From Leifsonia sp052114085 (GTDB taxonomy: Bacteria; Actinomycetota; Actinomycetes; Actinomycetales; Microbacteriaceae), in NCBI RefSeq assembly GCF_052114085.1, contig NZ_JBFREB010000001.1:2170001-2234000 (forward strand): a stretch of DNA of 64,000 bases, written 5' to 3'. The notes below the pieces were generated by a model. It did not search any database and was not told the origin of the DNA. It was given only the letters and a program-made list of their open reading frames with translations. Positions within the stretch are counted from its first letter, which is position 1; each line of letters starts with the position of its first letter. The position numbers were made by a program, and so were the translations under genes. Below, piece by piece: positions 15,421 to 24,626 of this stretch.

Positions 15421-16181
15421 CGTGCGCTCCCTTCCGCGGCGACGGTACGCCGTTCGATCCGCTTCTCCACCGCCGGTGGGTGCACCACCCGCTGCACGAA
15501 GATCCCCGGACAGTGCACCTGTCCCGGGTCGAGCTCGCCGGGCTCCACCAGCTCTTCGACCTCGGCGATCGTTACCCGGCCGGCCATCGCCGCGAGCGGG
15601 TTGAAGTTCATCGCCGCCGCGTGGAAGACGAGGTTGCCGTGCCGGTCCCCCTTCGCCGCGTGGACGAGGGCGAAATCGGGGCGGAGGGATCTCTCCAGCA
15701 CGTAGTCGGCGTCGTCGAACGTCCGCACCTCCTTCGGCTCACTGGCCACGGCGACGGACCCGTCGGCGGCGTACCGGCGCGGAAGACCGCCGGTCGCGAT
15801 CTGAGTGCCGACGCCGGCGGGCGTGAAGAAGGCGGGGATTCCCGCTCCGCCCGCGCGCAGCTTCTCGGCGAGCGTTCCCTGAGGGGTGAGCTCCACCTCC
15901 AACTCCCCGGAGAGGAACTGGCGCGCGAACTCCCTGTTCTCGCCCACGTACGAGCTGATCATCTTGCGGATGCGGTGTTCGGCGAGCAGCAGGCCGAGAC
16001 CCCAGTCGTCGACGCCGCAGTTGTTGCTGACCACCTCGAGGTCGGTCGTCCCGTCGTCGAGGAGCGCCTGGATGAGCGCGCTCGGGATGCCGCACAGGCC
16101 GAAGCCGCCGACCGCGAGGGTGCTGCCGTCGGGGATGTCCGCGACCGCCGCCGCGGCCGTCTCCACCGTCTTGTCGATCAT
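15417..16181 (-). CDS. scoA: CoA-transferase subunit A (3-oxoacid type)
   Basis: 254 residues with VGGFGLCGIPSALIQAL at about 24-40 and SNNCGVDDWGLGLLL, the alpha-subunit glycine-rich signatures. It forms the enzyme with scoB, whose start overlaps its stop by 4 nt. The gap to the acyl-CoA dehydrogenase upstream is 105 nt and holds a long hairpin, the only clear break in this operon. Confidence 0.9.
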   Translation of the reverse strand: MIDKTVETAAAAVADIPDGSTLAVGGFGLCGIPSALIQALLDDGTTDLEVVSNNCGVDDWGLGLLLAEHRIRKMISSYVGENREFARQFLSGELEVELTPQGTLAEKLRAGGAGIPAFFTPAGVGTQIATGGLPRRYAADGSVAVASEPKEVRTFDDADYVLERSLRPDFALVHAAKGDRHGNLVFHAAAMNFNPLAAMAGRVTIAEVEELVEPGELDPGQVHCPGIFVQRVVHPPAVEKRIERRTVAAEGSAR

Positions 16182-16207
16182 CCGCTCTCTCTTCCTCGAG
16201 TGTGTCC

Positions 16208-16274
16208 GCCGCCGAGCACAGGATTTCTGCGGCCCTTTCGTCGAAACGGCGACACCTTTCCTGTGCTCGGCGGC
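16208..16274 (-). terminator. Long hairpin between the dehydrogenase and scoA
   Basis: GCCGCCGAGCACAGGA (16208-16223) pairs perfectly with TCCTGTGCTCGGCGGC (16259-16274); the 35-nt interior can fold further. It may dampen expression of the distal four genes or protect the proximal message. No T run. Confidence 0.5.
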
Positions 16275-16286
16275 TTGGGAGTCAGG

Positions 16287-17492
16287 CTAGGCGGTGAAGC
16301 CCAGCGCGCGCGAGATGACCATGAGCTGCACCTCGGTGGTGCCCTCGCCGATCTCCAGGATCTTCGAGTCGCGGTAGTGGCGGGCGACCGGGTTCTCGTT
16401 GAGGAAGCCGTAGCCACCGAAGATCTGGGTCGCGTCGCGTGCGTTGTCCATCGCCGCTTCGCTTCCGACCAGCTTGGCGATCGAGGCCTCCATCTTGAAC
16501 GGCTTGCCCGCCATCAGCTTGAAGGCGGCGTCGTAGTAGGCGAGGCGTGCGGTGTGCACGCGGGCCTGCATCCGGGCCAGCTTGAAGGCGATGTGCTGGT
16601 TGGATCCGATCGGCCGCCCGAACACGTTGCGGCTCTTGGCGTACCGGATGGACTCCTCCAGGCAGCCCTGAGCCGCACCGGTGCAGAGCGCGGCGAAAGC
16701 GACGCGGCCCTCATCGAGCGTGGCGACGAAGTTGGCGTAGCCGCGGCCACGCTCGCCGAGCAGGTTCTTCTCGGGCACGCGCACGTCGGTGAAGGTCAGC
16801 GGGTGGGTGTCGGAGGTGTGCCAGCCGACCTTGTCGTAGACCGGCTCCGCGACGAAGCCCGGAGTCCCGGTCGGCACGATGATCGCGGAGAGCTCCTTCT
16901 TGATGGAGCCGTCGGCGCGGCGCTCCTCGCCGGTCACCGCGGTGACGGTGACCAGCTTCGTGATCTCCGAACCCGAGTTCGTGATGAACTGCTTCGTCCC
17001 GTCGATGACCCACTCGCCATCCCGCAGCACCGCCGTCGTCTTCGTGCCGGACGCATCCGACCCGGCCTCGGCCTCTGTCAGCCCGAACCCGGCGAGCGCC
17101 TCACCACGGGCGAGCATCGGCAGCCACTCCTGCTTCTGCTCCTCGGTGCCGCTGCGGAAGATCGGCATGGCCCCGAGACCGACGCCGGCCTCCAGGGTGA
17201 CTCCGATGGACTGGTCCACCCGCCCCAGCTGCTCCACGGCCAGGCAGAGCGACAGGTAGTCCTTGCCCTGACCGCCGTACTCGACGGGGAACGGGAGGCC
17301 GAAAAGACCCATCCGGCCCATCTCGGCGATGATGTCGTACGGCAGGCTGCGCTTGGTGTCGTACTCGTAGGCGGCGGGCGCTACGACGGTGTCGGCGAAG
17401 TCGCGCACCTCGTCGCGGAGGCGGCGCTGCTCGTCGGTGAGCTCGAAGCCGGCGACCTCGGTGTCGGCGGGCCGGTCCATCTGCATGGTCAT
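16287..17492 (-). CDS. Acyl-CoA dehydrogenase (isovaleryl-CoA type by context)
   Basis: 401-residue FAD enzyme. GFGLTEAEAGSDASG, the FAD-binding region ITNSGS, and C-terminal RDSKILEIGEGTTEVQ are standard. The catalytic base appears to be E383 in GEGTTE, the position used by short/medium-chain enzymes; human isovaleryl-CoA dehydrogenase has its base elsewhere. From its place between MCC subunits and CoA-transferase I infer isovaleryl-CoA (or other branched short-chain) as substrate. ATGA overlap with the carboxylase alpha gene. Confidence 0.9.
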   Translation of the reverse strand: MTMQMDRPADTEVAGFELTDEQRRLRDEVRDFADTVVAPAAYEYDTKRSLPYDIIAEMGRMGLFGLPFPVEYGGQGKDYLSLCLAVEQLGRVDQSIGVTLEAGVGLGAMPIFRSGTEEQKQEWLPMLARGEALAGFGLTEAEAGSDASGTKTTAVLRDGEWVIDGTKQFITNSGSEITKLVTVTAVTGEERRADGSIKKELSAIIVPTGTPGFVAEPVYDKVGWHTSDTHPLTFTDVRVPEKNLLGERGRGYANFVATLDEGRVAFAALCTGAAQGCLEESIRYAKSRNVFGRPIGSNQHIAFKLARMQARVHTARLAYYDAAFKLMAGKPFKMEASIAKLVGSEAAMDNARDATQIFGGYGFLNENPVARHYRDSKILEIGEGTTEVQLMVISRALGFTA

Positions 17493-19567
17493 GCGATTCC
17501 TGTCTTTTCTAGCGGTTGGTCAGAGGGTGTGGATGCGTCGTCCGCGTCCACGCGCGCGACGAGCTGATCGAGGCGCACCAGGTCGCCCGAGGCGACGTGC
17601 ACCGTCACGGTGCCGGCGACCGGGGCGACCAGGCGGTGCTCCATCTTCATCGCCTCGACGACGACGACGGTGTCGCCCGCTTCGACACGCGCGCCCGCTT
17701 CCACGGGAACGGCGACGACCGTCCCCGGCATCGGCGAGCGGAGTTCGGGATGCGCGGCGGCGTCCCCGCGGTCGAGCGCGGCCAGCCGATCGGCGAGCAG
17801 CTCCGCGCGGTCGCGCAGGCGGAGCGGGCGGGCTCGCCCGTCGCGTGCGAGCCACACCGTCGCGTCGTCGCGTGCCGCGTCGAAGCGGAGCATCCGACCG
17901 TCGAGGTCGAGCAGCGCGACGGCGGGCTCACCCGTCCGCTCGGGTGCCCGGAGTCGCAGGGACGCGGGACGCGGGTCTCCCCCGTCGATCGTCACCACGG
18001 CGTCGTCCGCGGGTCCCGCGACGGTCACGGGGACGCCGTCGACGTCGTACCGCGACGGGCGCGCGCGGCCGAGCCGCCATCCCGTCGGCTCCGCCCACAG
18101 CGACCCGACGCGCTCGGGCCCCTCCTGCCAGCGGTCGTGGTGGGCCAGCAGGGCTGCGGCGACCACCTCTTCCTCCGTCGCGGGCGCGGGTAGGCGCTCG
18201 GAGAACCTGCGGTCGATCAGCGTGGTGTCCATCCGGCCGGCTGAGACGTCTTCGTCCGAGACGAGGTCCACCAGCCAGGCGATGTTCGAGACGGATCCGA
18301 GGATGCTCGTCCCGGCCAGAGCACCGCGCAAGCGCGCCAGCGCTTCCGCACGGTCCTCGCCCCAGGCGATCACCTTCGAAAGCATGGGGTCGTAGTCGGT
18401 GACGATCGGGATCCCGGCGGCGATGCCGCTGTCGACGCGGACGCCTTCGCCCGCGGGCTCCCGCAGCGCGAGCACACGGCCTGCGGCCGGGAGGAATCCG
18501 CGCTCAGGGTCCTCGGCGTAGACGCGCGCTTCGACCGCGTGGCCGCGCAAGTGAACGTCATCCTGCCCGAAGGCGAGCGGGTCGCCGGCCGCGATGCGCA
18601 GCTGCTGCTCCACCAGGTCGAGGCCGGTCACCAGCTCCGTGACGGGATGCTCGACCTGCAGCCGCGTGTTCATCTCCATGAAGAAGAACTCGTCGGGCGC
18701 CTCGGCCGACACCAGGAATTCGACCGTGCCCGCGCCGGTGTAACCGACGCTCGCGGCCACGCGGCAGGCCGCCGCGCCGATCCGCTCGCGCGTTGCGGCG
18801 TCCAGCAACGGGGACGGCGCCTCCTCGATGACCTTCTGGTGACGGCGCTGCAGAGAGCACTCGCGCTCCCCCAAGTGCACGATGCCGCCGTGCGCGTCGG
18901 CGAGCACCTGCACCTCGATATGGCGAGGGGATGCGACCAGGCGCTCCAGGAACAGGGTGTCGTCTCCGAACGCCGCGGCGGCCACCCGCCGGGCGGTCCG
19001 CAGCGCCTCCGGGAGCTCGTCCGCGGACCGCACGGACTGCATCCCCTTGCCGCCACCGCCCGCGGACGGCTTGACGAGTACCGGGTAACCGATGTCCTCG
19101 GCGGCGGCGATCAGGTCGTCGTCGGTCAGTCCGGGCTCCGCGATGCCGGGGATGGTCGGGACGTCGTACTCGGCCACCGCATGCTTCGCGGTGATCTTGT
19201 CGCCCATGACCTGCAGCGCGTGAATGCCGGGGCCGACGAACACGATGCCGGCCTGCTCGCAGGCCTGGGCGAGCGCCGGGTTCTCTGACAGGAAGCCGTA
19301 GCCGGGGTGCACGGCCGCAGCTCCCGTGCGGCGAGCCGCCTCGATGATCGCATCGATGCTCAGGTAGCTGTCGCGTGCGGCCGCAGGTCCCAGGCGCACG
19401 GCGGCGTCCGCGAGCGCGACGTGCGGCGCGTCCCGGTCGGCGTCGCTGTAGACGGCGACCGAGCGGATCCCGAGGCGCTTGAGGGTACGGATGACGCGGC
19501 ACGCGATCTCGCCGCGGTTGGCGACGAGCACGGTGCCGAAGGGGACGGTGGAGGTCACGGCGATCAC
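17489..19567 (-). CDS. accA1: Acyl-CoA carboxylase alpha subunit (biotin carboxylase/BCCP)
   Basis: 692 residues. The N-terminal biotin carboxylase has VLVANRGEIACRV, the ATP-grasp loop SAGGGGKGM, and FFMEMNTRLQVEHPVTE. The C-terminal biotin carrier domain carries the modified lysine K641 in VEAMKMEH. A middle BT-like region lies between. With the beta subunit it should carboxylate 3-methylcrotonyl-CoA. GTG 19567 was chosen since it overlaps the upstream stop as GTGA; GTG 19558 is an alternative three codons later. Gene symbol follows the mycobacterial naming of the equivalent locus. Confidence 0.92.
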   Translation of the reverse strand: MIAVTSTVPFGTVLVANRGEIACRVIRTLKRLGIRSVAVYSDADRDAPHVALADAAVRLGPAAARDSYLSIDAIIEAARRTGAAAVHPGYGFLSENPALAQACEQAGIVFVGPGIHALQVMGDKITAKHAVAEYDVPTIPGIAEPGLTDDDLIAAAEDIGYPVLVKPSAGGGGKGMQSVRSADELPEALRTARRVAAAAFGDDTLFLERLVASPRHIEVQVLADAHGGIVHLGERECSLQRRHQKVIEEAPSPLLDAATRERIGAAACRVAASVGYTGAGTVEFLVSAEAPDEFFFMEMNTRLQVEHPVTELVTGLDLVEQQLRIAAGDPLAFGQDDVHLRGHAVEARVYAEDPERGFLPAAGRVLALREPAGEGVRVDSGIAAGIPIVTDYDPMLSKVIAWGEDRAEALARLRGALAGTSILGSVSNIAWLVDLVSDEDVSAGRMDTTLIDRRFSERLPAPATEEEVVAAALLAHHDRWQEGPERVGSLWAEPTGWRLGRARPSRYDVDGVPVTVAGPADDAVVTIDGGDPRPASLRLRAPERTGEPAVALLDLDGRMLRFDAARDDATVWLARDGRARPLRLRDRAELLADRLAALDRGDAAAHPELRSPMPGTVVAVPVEAGARVEAGDTVVVVEAMKMEHRLVAPVAGTVTVHVASGDLVRLDQLVARVDADDASTPSDQPLEKTGIA

Positions 19568-21186
19568 ATCCGGAAGAGCCCGAAGGCGGTGTCGGGGAGG
19601 GGCGAGCGGGAGACGACGTCGAGTGCGAGCCCGAGTACCGTGCGCGTCTCGGCGGGGTCGATCACTCCGTCGTCCCAGAGCCGGGCCGTCGAGTAGTAAG
19701 GGTTGCCCTGCTCCTCGTATTGCGCGGTGATGGGGGCGCGGAAGGCGGCCTCGTCGGCGACGCCCCACTCCTCGCCGCGCGCCTCCAGCTGGTCGCGCTT
19801 GACGGTCGCGAGCACGCTCGCGGCCTGCTGGCCGCCCATCACCGAGATGCGTGCCGCGGGCCACATCCACAGGAAGCGCGGCGAGTACGCCCGGCCGCAC
19901 ATGGAGTAGTTGCCCGCACCGAACGAGCCGCCGATCACGACGGTGAGCTTCGGCACGCGTGCGGTCGCGACAGCGGTGACCATCTTGGCGCCGTTCTTGG
20001 CGATGCCGCCCGCCTCGTAGTCCCGGCCCACCATGAACCCGGAGATGTTCTGCAGGAAGAGCAGCGGGATGCCGCGCTGGTCGCACAACTCGATGAAGTG
20101 CGCGCCCTTCAGTGCGGACTCGCTGAACAGCACGCCGTTGTTCGCGACGATGCCGACCGGGTGCCCGTGGATGTGCGCGAAGCCGGTCACCAGGGTCGTG
20201 CCGTACTCGGGCTTGAACTCGCTGAACCCGCTGCCGTCGACGATCCGCGCGATGACCTCGTGCACGTCGTACGGTGCCTGCACATCGACCGGGACGACGC
20301 CATACAGCTCGGCGGGGTCGGCCGCCGGCTCGACCGTGTCGAGCACGGGCCAGGCGGGTGCAAGCGGGACCGGAAGGGTCGCGACGATGTCGCGGACGAT
20401 CGCGAGCGCGTGCTCGTCGTCCTCCGCGAGGTGGTCCACCACGCCGGAGGTGCGCGCGTGCAGGTCGCCACCGCCGAGTTCTTCCGCCGTGACGACTTCG
20501 CCGATCGCGGCTTTCACCAGCGGCGGTCCGCCGAGGAAGATCGTCCCCTGGTTGCGCACGATGACCGTCTCATCGCTCATCGCCGGCACATACGCGCCCC
20601 CGGCCGTGCAGGAGCCGAGCACCGCCGCGATCTGCGGGATCTTCGCGGCGGACAGCCGGGCCTGGTTGTAGAAGATCCGCCCGAAGTGGTCGCGGTCGGG
20701 GAAGACCTCGTCCTGCATCGGCAGGAACGCACCTCCCGAGTCCACCAGGTAGATGCACGGCAGCCGGTTCTCGAGCGCCACCTCCTGCGCCCGGAGGTGC
20801 TTCTTGACCGTCATCGGGTAGTAAGTGCCGCCCTTGACGGTCGCGTCGTTGCAGACCACCATCACGTGCCGTCCCGCGACGAGCCCGATGCCCGCGATGA
20901 CGCCGGCGGCCGGGCTCTCGTCGTCGTACATTCCCGTCGCGGCGAGTGGGGCGAGCTCCAGGAAGGGGCTCCCCTCGTCGAGCAGCGCGTCGATCCGGTC
21001 CCGGGGCAGGAGCTTGCCCCGCGCGACATGGCGCTCGCGAGCGCGCTCCGGTCCCCCGGCCGCCGCCGTGGCGAGCCGGCGCCGCAGGTCGGCGACGAGC
21101 TCGCGCTGGGCCGCGTCGTTCTGCTCGAACCGGGCGTCCGTGGCGGACGCCTCCGTGATCAAGGTCGGCATGCTGCTCCGTGTCAT
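19564..21186 (-). CDS. accD1: Acyl-CoA carboxylase beta subunit (methylcrotonyl-CoA type)
   Basis: 540-residue carboxyltransferase. YLVDSGGAFLPMQDEVFPDR and FGRIFYNQARLSA are hallmarks of the methylcrotonyl-CoA carboxylase beta branch rather than acetyl/propionyl-CoA types. GGSFGAGNYSMCGRAYSPRF forms the biotin-side oxyanion region. It is the first gene of the operon and faces a TetR gene across 114 bp with two operators. ATG 21186 has no ribosome binding site; ATG 21171, five codons later, has GGAG close by and is a real alternative. Confidence 0.93.
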   Translation of the reverse strand: MTRSSMPTLITEASATDARFEQNDAAQRELVADLRRRLATAAAGGPERARERHVARGKLLPRDRIDALLDEGSPFLELAPLAATGMYDDESPAAGVIAGIGLVAGRHVMVVCNDATVKGGTYYPMTVKKHLRAQEVALENRLPCIYLVDSGGAFLPMQDEVFPDRDHFGRIFYNQARLSAAKIPQIAAVLGSCTAGGAYVPAMSDETVIVRNQGTIFLGGPPLVKAAIGEVVTAEELGGGDLHARTSGVVDHLAEDDEHALAIVRDIVATLPVPLAPAWPVLDTVEPAADPAELYGVVPVDVQAPYDVHEVIARIVDGSGFSEFKPEYGTTLVTGFAHIHGHPVGIVANNGVLFSESALKGAHFIELCDQRGIPLLFLQNISGFMVGRDYEAGGIAKNGAKMVTAVATARVPKLTVVIGGSFGAGNYSMCGRAYSPRFLWMWPAARISVMGGQQAASVLATVKRDQLEARGEEWGVADEAAFRAPITAQYEEQGNPYYSTARLWDDGVIDPAETRTVLGLALDVVSRSPLPDTAFGLFRM

Positions 21187-21209
21187 CGTCGACAGTTGCT
21201 GGACAGTCG

Positions 21210-21225
21210 GTTAGTAGTCACTAAC
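21210..21225. promoter_or_regulatory. Operator 1 of the leucine-catabolism TetR
   Basis: GTTAGTAGTCACTAAC has perfect 6-bp arms around AGTC. It lies between the divergent carboxylase operon and TetR gene, 24 nt from the accD1 start. Confidence 0.65.
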
Positions 21226-21234
21226 TCGGTTTTA

Positions 21235-21252
21235 GGTTAGTGTTCATTAACC
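21235..21252. promoter_or_regulatory. Operator 2 of the leucine-catabolism TetR
   Basis: GGTTAGTGTTCATTAACC repeats the GGTTAGT half-site of operator 1 with imperfect right-hand symmetry. The centres of the two operators are about 26 bp apart. Confidence 0.6.
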
Positions 21253-21300
21253 GAAAAGTCCAGCTATCGCCGCACGGTCGGCCCGACGACATCGAGGACG

Positions 21301-21942
21301 ATGACCCAGCTCGACCCCGCCGCTCCCCCGGAAGGCCCCCTGGAGCACAGCCGCCCCACGCAGCGCAGCCAGGCCAAGGCCGACCGGCGTGCCGCGCTGC
21401 TCGGCGCGGCCGCCGGGTTGTTCGCGGAACGCGGCTTCAACGGCGTCTCCATCGAAGACCTGGGCTCCGCGGTGGGAGTGAGCGGTCCGGCGGTCTACCG
21501 CCACTTCTCCTCGAAGCAGGCCGTGCTGGAAGCGCTCCTGGTGGGCGTCAGCGAGCGGCTCCTCGTGGGCGGACAGGACGTCGAGGAGGCGCAGGCCGAC
21601 GCGGCGGCCGCCCTCCGGTCCCTGATCGCCTTCCACATCGACTTCGCGCTCGCGGAGCCCGACACCATCCGCGTGCAGGACCGCGACCTCGACGCGCTCC
21701 CGGACTCGGCACGCCGACAGGTCCGCCGCCTGCAGCGTCGCTACGTGGAGGTGTGGATGCGCGTGCTCGGGGAGCTGCATCCCTCCCTCACCGAAGACGA
21801 ACTGCGGGTCCGCGTGCAGGGTACGTTCGGGCTGCTCAACTCCACTCCGCACACCGCCCGGATCGGCGCGGCCCAGCTGGCACCGGATGCGGTACGCCCC
21901 GTCCTCGAACGGATGGCCTGGTCGGCCCTGACCTCGGACTGA
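21301..21942 (+). CDS. TetR family regulator of the leucine-catabolism operon
   Basis: 213 residues. The N-terminal helix-turn-helix (about 28-75) has AAAGLFAERGFNGVSIEDLG and SGPAVYRHFSSKQAVLEALL. The rest is the ligand domain, with RRQVRRLQRRYVEVWMRVL. Divergent orientation, two shared palindromes in the gap and the catabolic neighbour make it the likely acyl-CoA-responsive repressor of accD1 to citE. A GAGGACG site precedes ATG 21301. Confidence 0.9.
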   Translation: MTQLDPAAPPEGPLEHSRPTQRSQAKADRRAALLGAAAGLFAERGFNGVSIEDLGSAVGVSGPAVYRHFSSKQAVLEALLVGVSERLLVGGQDVEEAQADAAAALRSLIAFHIDFALAEPDTIRVQDRDLDALPDSARRQVRRLQRRYVEVWMRVLGELHPSLTEDELRVRVQGTFGLLNSTPHTARIGAAQLAPDAVRPVLERMAWSALTSD

Positions 21943-22013
21943 CCAGCGACCGCCCGTCATCCGCATGGGCTACAGTCCGAAGAACTGCGACAACGGCCCG
22001 ACGAAGGAGCGAC

Positions 22014-24617
22014 GTGGGCGAGGACACCCCCCGGCTGAGGCGGCACCATCGGGTCCTGCGGGTGGTCGGCGGCGTGCTCGCCGTCGTGCTGGTCCTCATC
22101 GTGATCGCGGGCGGGGTCGGCGTGTGGACCATCACACGGTCCTTTCCCCAGACCGCAGGCTCGGTCGATGTCCCCGGCCTGACGAAACCGGTCACGGTGT
22201 ACCGCGACGATGTAGGCGTGCCGCAGCTCGAGGCATCCACCGCGGACGACCTGTTCCGCGCGCAGGGCTATGTGCACGCGCAAGACCGCTTCTGGGAGAT
22301 GGATTTCCGCCGTCACGTCACCGCCGGCCGCCTCTCGGAGATGTTCGGCGCGAGCCAGGTGCCGACGGACACGTTCATCCGCACCCTCGGCTGGCGTCGG
22401 GTCGCCGAGCAGGAGGTGAAGCTCCTCGATCCGGCGTCGCTGCGCTACTACCAGGACTACGCGGACGGGGTGAACGCCTACCTGAAGAAGCACTCCGGCG
22501 CCGAGCTGTCTCTGGAGTACGCCGTGCTCGGGCTGCAGAACGCGTCGTACCGGCCGGAACCGTGGACGCCCGCGGACTCCGTCGCGTGGCTGAAGGCGAT
22601 GGCGTGGGACCTGCGCTCCAACCTCGAAGACGAGATCGATCGCGCCCTGCTCGCCACCAAGCTCAAGCCCGAGCAGGTCGCCCAGCTGCACCCGGGATAT
22701 CCCTACACCGGCCACCCGACCATCACCGACCTGGGCGGCGGGGATCCGCGAGCTGTGACGCCGGACGCGCGGCCGGGCGCCGCTGCGTCGTCCGCGAGCG
22801 CGGCATCCACCCTGTCCGTCGTCGATCCCGCCGCGTACGCCTCGAAGCTCCAGCAGATCGCGGCGAACGTGGATGCGCTCCCCCAGCTGATCGGACCGGC
22901 GGGAGACGGCATCGGCTCCAACTCGTGGGTCGTCGGCGGCGCCCACACCGCAAGTGGGAAGCCCCTGCTCGCCAACGACCCGCACCTCGGTGCCGCCCTC
23001 CCGTCCGTCTGGTATCAGATGGGACTGCACTGCACGACGGTGACCCCGGAGTGCCCGTTCGACGTGGCCGGGTTCAGCTTCTCCGGCTTCCCGGGCATCA
23101 TCATCGGCCACAATGACCGGATCTCGTGGGGCTTCACGAACCTCGGGCCGGACGTCGCCGACCTGTTCGTCGAGAAGGTCACCGGCGACACGTACGAGTA
23201 CGACGGCAAGCAGGTTCCGCTGCAGAAGCGCACCGAGCGCATCCGCGTCGCCGGCGGCACTGATGTGACGATCACCGTGCGCTCGACGCTCCACGGGCCG
23301 ATCGTGACCGACATCGGCGATGCGTACGCCGTCATCGCGAAGGACCAGGCGGGCAAGCTGAAAGTGCCGGCCCAGCAGTTCCAACTGTCCCTCGCATGGA
23401 CCGCCCTGACGCCGGGGACCACGGCGAATGCGATCTTCGCCTTCGATGCCGCACGCGACTGGGGCGCCTTCCGGACCGCCGCACAAGCGTTCCAGGTGCC
23501 GTCGCAGAACCTCGTCTACGCCGATGTGGACGGCAACATCGGCTACCAGGCGCCGGGCCTCATCCCGGTCCGGTCGGCGGGCGACGGCACGGTGCCGGTA
23601 CCGGGATGGACCAGCCGGTTCGGGTGGACCGGCACGATTCCGTTCGACCAGCTGCCCTCTGTCTACGATCCGCCCGCAGGCTACATCGTCACGGCGAACA
23701 ACGCCGCCGTCGGGCCCGGGTACCCCGCGCTCATCACCGCGGACTGGGACCAGGGCTACCGCGCCAACCAGATCGAGGTGCGCCTGTCCCGACTGTTCTC
23801 CAAGGGGACGAAAGTGACCGCCGCGGATATGTCGACGATCCAGTCCGACACGTACGACGCCAACGCCGCCACCCTCGTGCCGGTGCTCCGGGAGGTCGCC
23901 GCGAAGCCGGATGCCACCTCCGACCTCCAGCAGGCCGCGCGCCTGCTCGACCGCTGGGACTACCGCGACGACGCCGACAGTGCCGAGGCCGCCTACTTCG
24001 CCGTCTTCTGGAGGGAACTGCTGCACGACATGTTCGCGCGGAAGATCCCCGCAGCGACCGCACCGACCGGCGGCGACCGGTGGTTCAGCGTCGTCCAGTC
24101 ACTCCTCGCAGAGCCGGACTCGGCGTGGTGGGCCGACTCGCACCTCGGGACCAGCGACCGCGACTCGATGATCGCCTACGCGGCCGACCGCGCCTGGGGC
24201 GAGACGCGACGTTTGCTCGGTGGCGACCCGGCGGCCTGGCGGTGGGACCGCCTCCACACCCTGACGCTGACGAACGCGTCCCTCGGCGAGTCGGGCGTCG
24301 CACCCATCGAGTGGCTGTTCAACCGTGGGCCGTGGCACGTCGGCGGCGGCTCCAGTCTGGTGGACGCCACCGGCTGGGACGCGACCGTGGGCTACACGGT
24401 CGGTCGGGTGCCGTCGATGCGGATGGTGGTCGACCTCGCCGACTTCGACAAGAGCACGTGGATCAACCTGACCGGTGCCTCCGGGCACGCGTTCGACAAG
24501 CACTACACCGACCAGACGGACCTGTGGGCGACGGGTAAGACCCGACCGTGGCCGTTCTCGGCCGCCGCGGTGAAGAAGGCGGCCGACCAGACGCTCACGC
24601 TGCGTCCGGGCACCTGA
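22014..24617 (+). CDS. Penicillin acylase family (Ntn) amidohydrolase
   Basis: 867 residues with one N-terminal membrane segment (about 15-37), so it is anchored or exported. The N-terminal nucleophile of the beta chain should be S302, in GSNSWVVGG, exposed when the precursor cuts itself between G301 and S302. LLANDPHLG and GHNDRISWGFTNLGPD follow in the beta chain. Natural substrates may be N-acyl amides or acyl-homoserine lactones; beta-lactams are only the historic substrate. GTG 22014 with AAGGAG upstream begins the basic-hydrophobic leader. It converges with citrate synthase. Confidence 0.9.
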   Translation: MGEDTPRLRRHHRVLRVVGGVLAVVLVLIVIAGGVGVWTITRSFPQTAGSVDVPGLTKPVTVYRDDVGVPQLEASTADDLFRAQGYVHAQDRFWEMDFRRHVTAGRLSEMFGASQVPTDTFIRTLGWRRVAEQEVKLLDPASLRYYQDYADGVNAYLKKHSGAELSLEYAVLGLQNASYRPEPWTPADSVAWLKAMAWDLRSNLEDEIDRALLATKLKPEQVAQLHPGYPYTGHPTITDLGGGDPRAVTPDARPGAAASSASAASTLSVVDPAAYASKLQQIAANVDALPQLIGPAGDGIGSNSWVVGGAHTASGKPLLANDPHLGAALPSVWYQMGLHCTTVTPECPFDVAGFSFSGFPGIIIGHNDRISWGFTNLGPDVADLFVEKVTGDTYEYDGKQVPLQKRTERIRVAGGTDVTITVRSTLHGPIVTDIGDAYAVIAKDQAGKLKVPAQQFQLSLAWTALTPGTTANAIFAFDAARDWGAFRTAAQAFQVPSQNLVYADVDGNIGYQAPGLIPVRSAGDGTVPVPGWTSRFGWTGTIPFDQLPSVYDPPAGYIVTANNAAVGPGYPALITADWDQGYRANQIEVRLSRLFSKGTKVTAADMSTIQSDTYDANAATLVPVLREVAAKPDATSDLQQAARLLDRWDYRDDADSAEAAYFAVFWRELLHDMFARKIPAATAPTGGDRWFSVVQSLLAEPDSAWWADSHLGTSDRDSMIAYAADRAWGETRRLLGGDPAAWRWDRLHTLTLTNASLGESGVAPIEWLFNRGPWHVGGGSSLVDATGWDATVGYTVGRVPSMRMVVDLADFDKSTWINLTGASGHAFDKHYTDQTDLWATGKTRPWPFSAAAVKKAADQTLTLRPGT

Positions 24618-24626
24618 CGTCGAAGG

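Noticed and set aside
15480..17567. Long plus-strand open frame (695 codons) opposite the CoA-transferase and dehydrogenase genes
   Set aside because: Shadow frame of well-supported minus-strand genes; no start signal or domain.
21240..22013. Upstream 258-codon extension of the penicillin acylase
   Set aside because: It runs through the TetR gene in another frame; GTG 22014 has a ribosome site and begins the signal/anchor segment.
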